From the NCBI GenBank assembly GCA_019313725.1, contig JAFDAT010000264.1:1-5394 (forward strand): DNA of 5,394 nt, read 5' to 3'. This DNA comes from Deltaproteobacteria bacterium (lineage in GTDB: Bacteria; Desulfobacterota; Desulfobacteria; Desulfobacterales; B30-G6). How positions within the stretch are numbered: position 1 is the stretch's first letter; every line of letters starts with the position of its first letter. This document shows positions 4,814 to 5,394 of the stretch, piece after piece. The notes under the pieces were generated by a model. It made no database searches and had not been told where the DNA came from. It was given only the letters and a program-made list of their open reading frames with translations. Position numbers and translations under genes: made by a program.

Positions 4814-5394
4814 TCAGGAATAGTTTGAAGGCAAATCAATGAGCACGCATTGTGATATCAGCCGATTTACAATGTGCAAATTTTTATTCAGATCAATAAA
4901 CAGATCCTTTGGAATTCTGACTTGTTGAGGTAAGTAATCCATCATTTGCGGCTGTTCACTCAGATAAAACTGTGATGGAAAGTTTAATTCTAAATATATA
5001 TTTTCTTTGTCATTTCCCCTTTCTTTTTCTTTGTATAAAGGGTTGATCTTCAAATTGCCATATTGGTGTGGATATTCACTAAATTGACCGGAGGACCTTA
5101 TTTTAGCCTGATTTTTTGCGGCAATTAAATTAATAAATGGTTGCGTCTGGGCCTCTGATACACAAATTGTTTTGTCTAAATTTGCACCCATTTTTCTTAA
5201 ATATCTTTTCAAAATGTCATCTTCCGAATAGACACTAACATTGGCGAAATCAAATAAATCTATATAGTTCTGCACACTAATAGCATTGTTAGGTGTAGCG
5301 CTATAATCTTTATGTCTAAGTCCCGTTAGAACTACCATCCCATCACAATTGACAATTCTTTTCAGTTCTAGAGCACATCGCTTTTTATTAGGAA
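4814..5394 (-). CDS. 3' part of an unrecognised AT-rich gene running off the right edge
   Basis: The frame is open from the right edge to the TGA at 4816-4814, giving 192 complete codons. An ATG at 5338 exists, but the sequence before it (CALELKRIV, then NCDG) reads smoothly into it, so the true start is probably outside the window. The stretch ELKRIVNCDGMVVLTGLRHKDY looks loosely like the late part of a class I SAM-methyltransferase core, where a helix is followed by a cofactor-poor strand and a HKD turn; I regard that only as a hint. The remainder (about 130 residues, rich in N, Q, L and I) matches nothing I know. Base composition is clearly lower in GC than the hgc operon: 5161-5220 has 15 G+C of 60, against 33 of 60 at 2101-2160. 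This suggests recent acquisition, as for surface-polysaccharide or island genes. No signal peptide or membrane helix is seen. Confidence 0.6.
   Translation of the reverse strand, partial: PNKKRCALELKRIVNCDGMVVLTGLRHKDYSATPNNAISVQNYIDLFDFANVSVYSEDDILKRYLRKMGANLDKTICVSEAQTQPFINLIAAKNQAKIRSSGQFSEYPHQYGNLKINPLYKEKERGNDKENIYLELNFPSQFYLSEQPQMMDYLPQQVRIPKDLFIDLNKNLHIVNRLISQCVLIDLPSNYS

Noticed and set aside
1..5394. CRISPR array, tRNA or rRNA genes
   Set aside because: No spaced direct-repeat array, cloverleaf or rRNA signature was seen on either strand; the only tandem repeat is the heptamer block.

Overview
The window carries a mercury-methylation locus. On the minus strand lie hgcA and hgcB, recognised by the HgcA cap-helix motif NVWCAAGKGTF followed by a five-helix membrane domain, and by a two-cluster ferredoxin with the extra Cys and terminal Cys-Cys typical of HgcB. 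hgcAB, a free-standing Smr protein, an LPP20-like lipoprotein, a DUF2914-like protein and small Cys-rich proteins fit an anaerobic Desulfobacterota (former Deltaproteobacteria) organism, probably a Desulfobacterales-like sulfate reducer or relative. The taxonomic placement is inference from protein style, not a search result.

Layout, left to right. Positions 1-179 are intergenic and hold six tandem heptamers that fold, only in the plus-strand sense, into a G-U-rich hairpin followed by six T (a likely terminator for a plus-strand gene lying off the left edge). Positions 180-3302 are one minus-strand gene string, read right to left: small Cys-rich protein (3302-3078), hgcA (3078-1867), hgcB (1850-1545), a small conserved-looking Cys-containing protein (1525-1187) and an RCK-regulated K+-channel protein (1187-180). 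Two junctions are TAATG stop/start overlaps (Cys-rich ORF to hgcA; small protein to channel) and the other two gaps are 16 and 19 bases, so the five genes look co-transcribed and partly translationally coupled. Positions 3303-3500 are a divergent promoter region with a perfect TATAAT for the hgc operon and a 22-bp AT-only palindrome on the side of the plus-strand genes. Positions 3501-4399 are a two-gene plus-strand unit for envelope proteins (LPP20-like lipoprotein, DUF2914-like secreted protein). A minus-strand Smr-domain gene (4726-4457) converges on it. From about 4740 rightwards the DNA becomes clearly AT-richer; at 4766-4794 there is a doubled TGTCKCTAAA motif resembling the end of a transposable element, then the 3' part of an unrecognised gene that runs off the right edge.

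How it works together: HgcA (membrane corrinoid methyl carrier) and HgcB (its electron donor) make methylmercury from Hg(II). The less usual part is the company they keep: a CxxC-rich small protein coupled directly to the hgcA start, an unrecognised CCGxGG-type protein, and a nucleotide- or ion-gated channel at the end of the same string. These three are candidates for undescribed accessory functions of the methylation system, though co-transcription and any link to mercury are inference.
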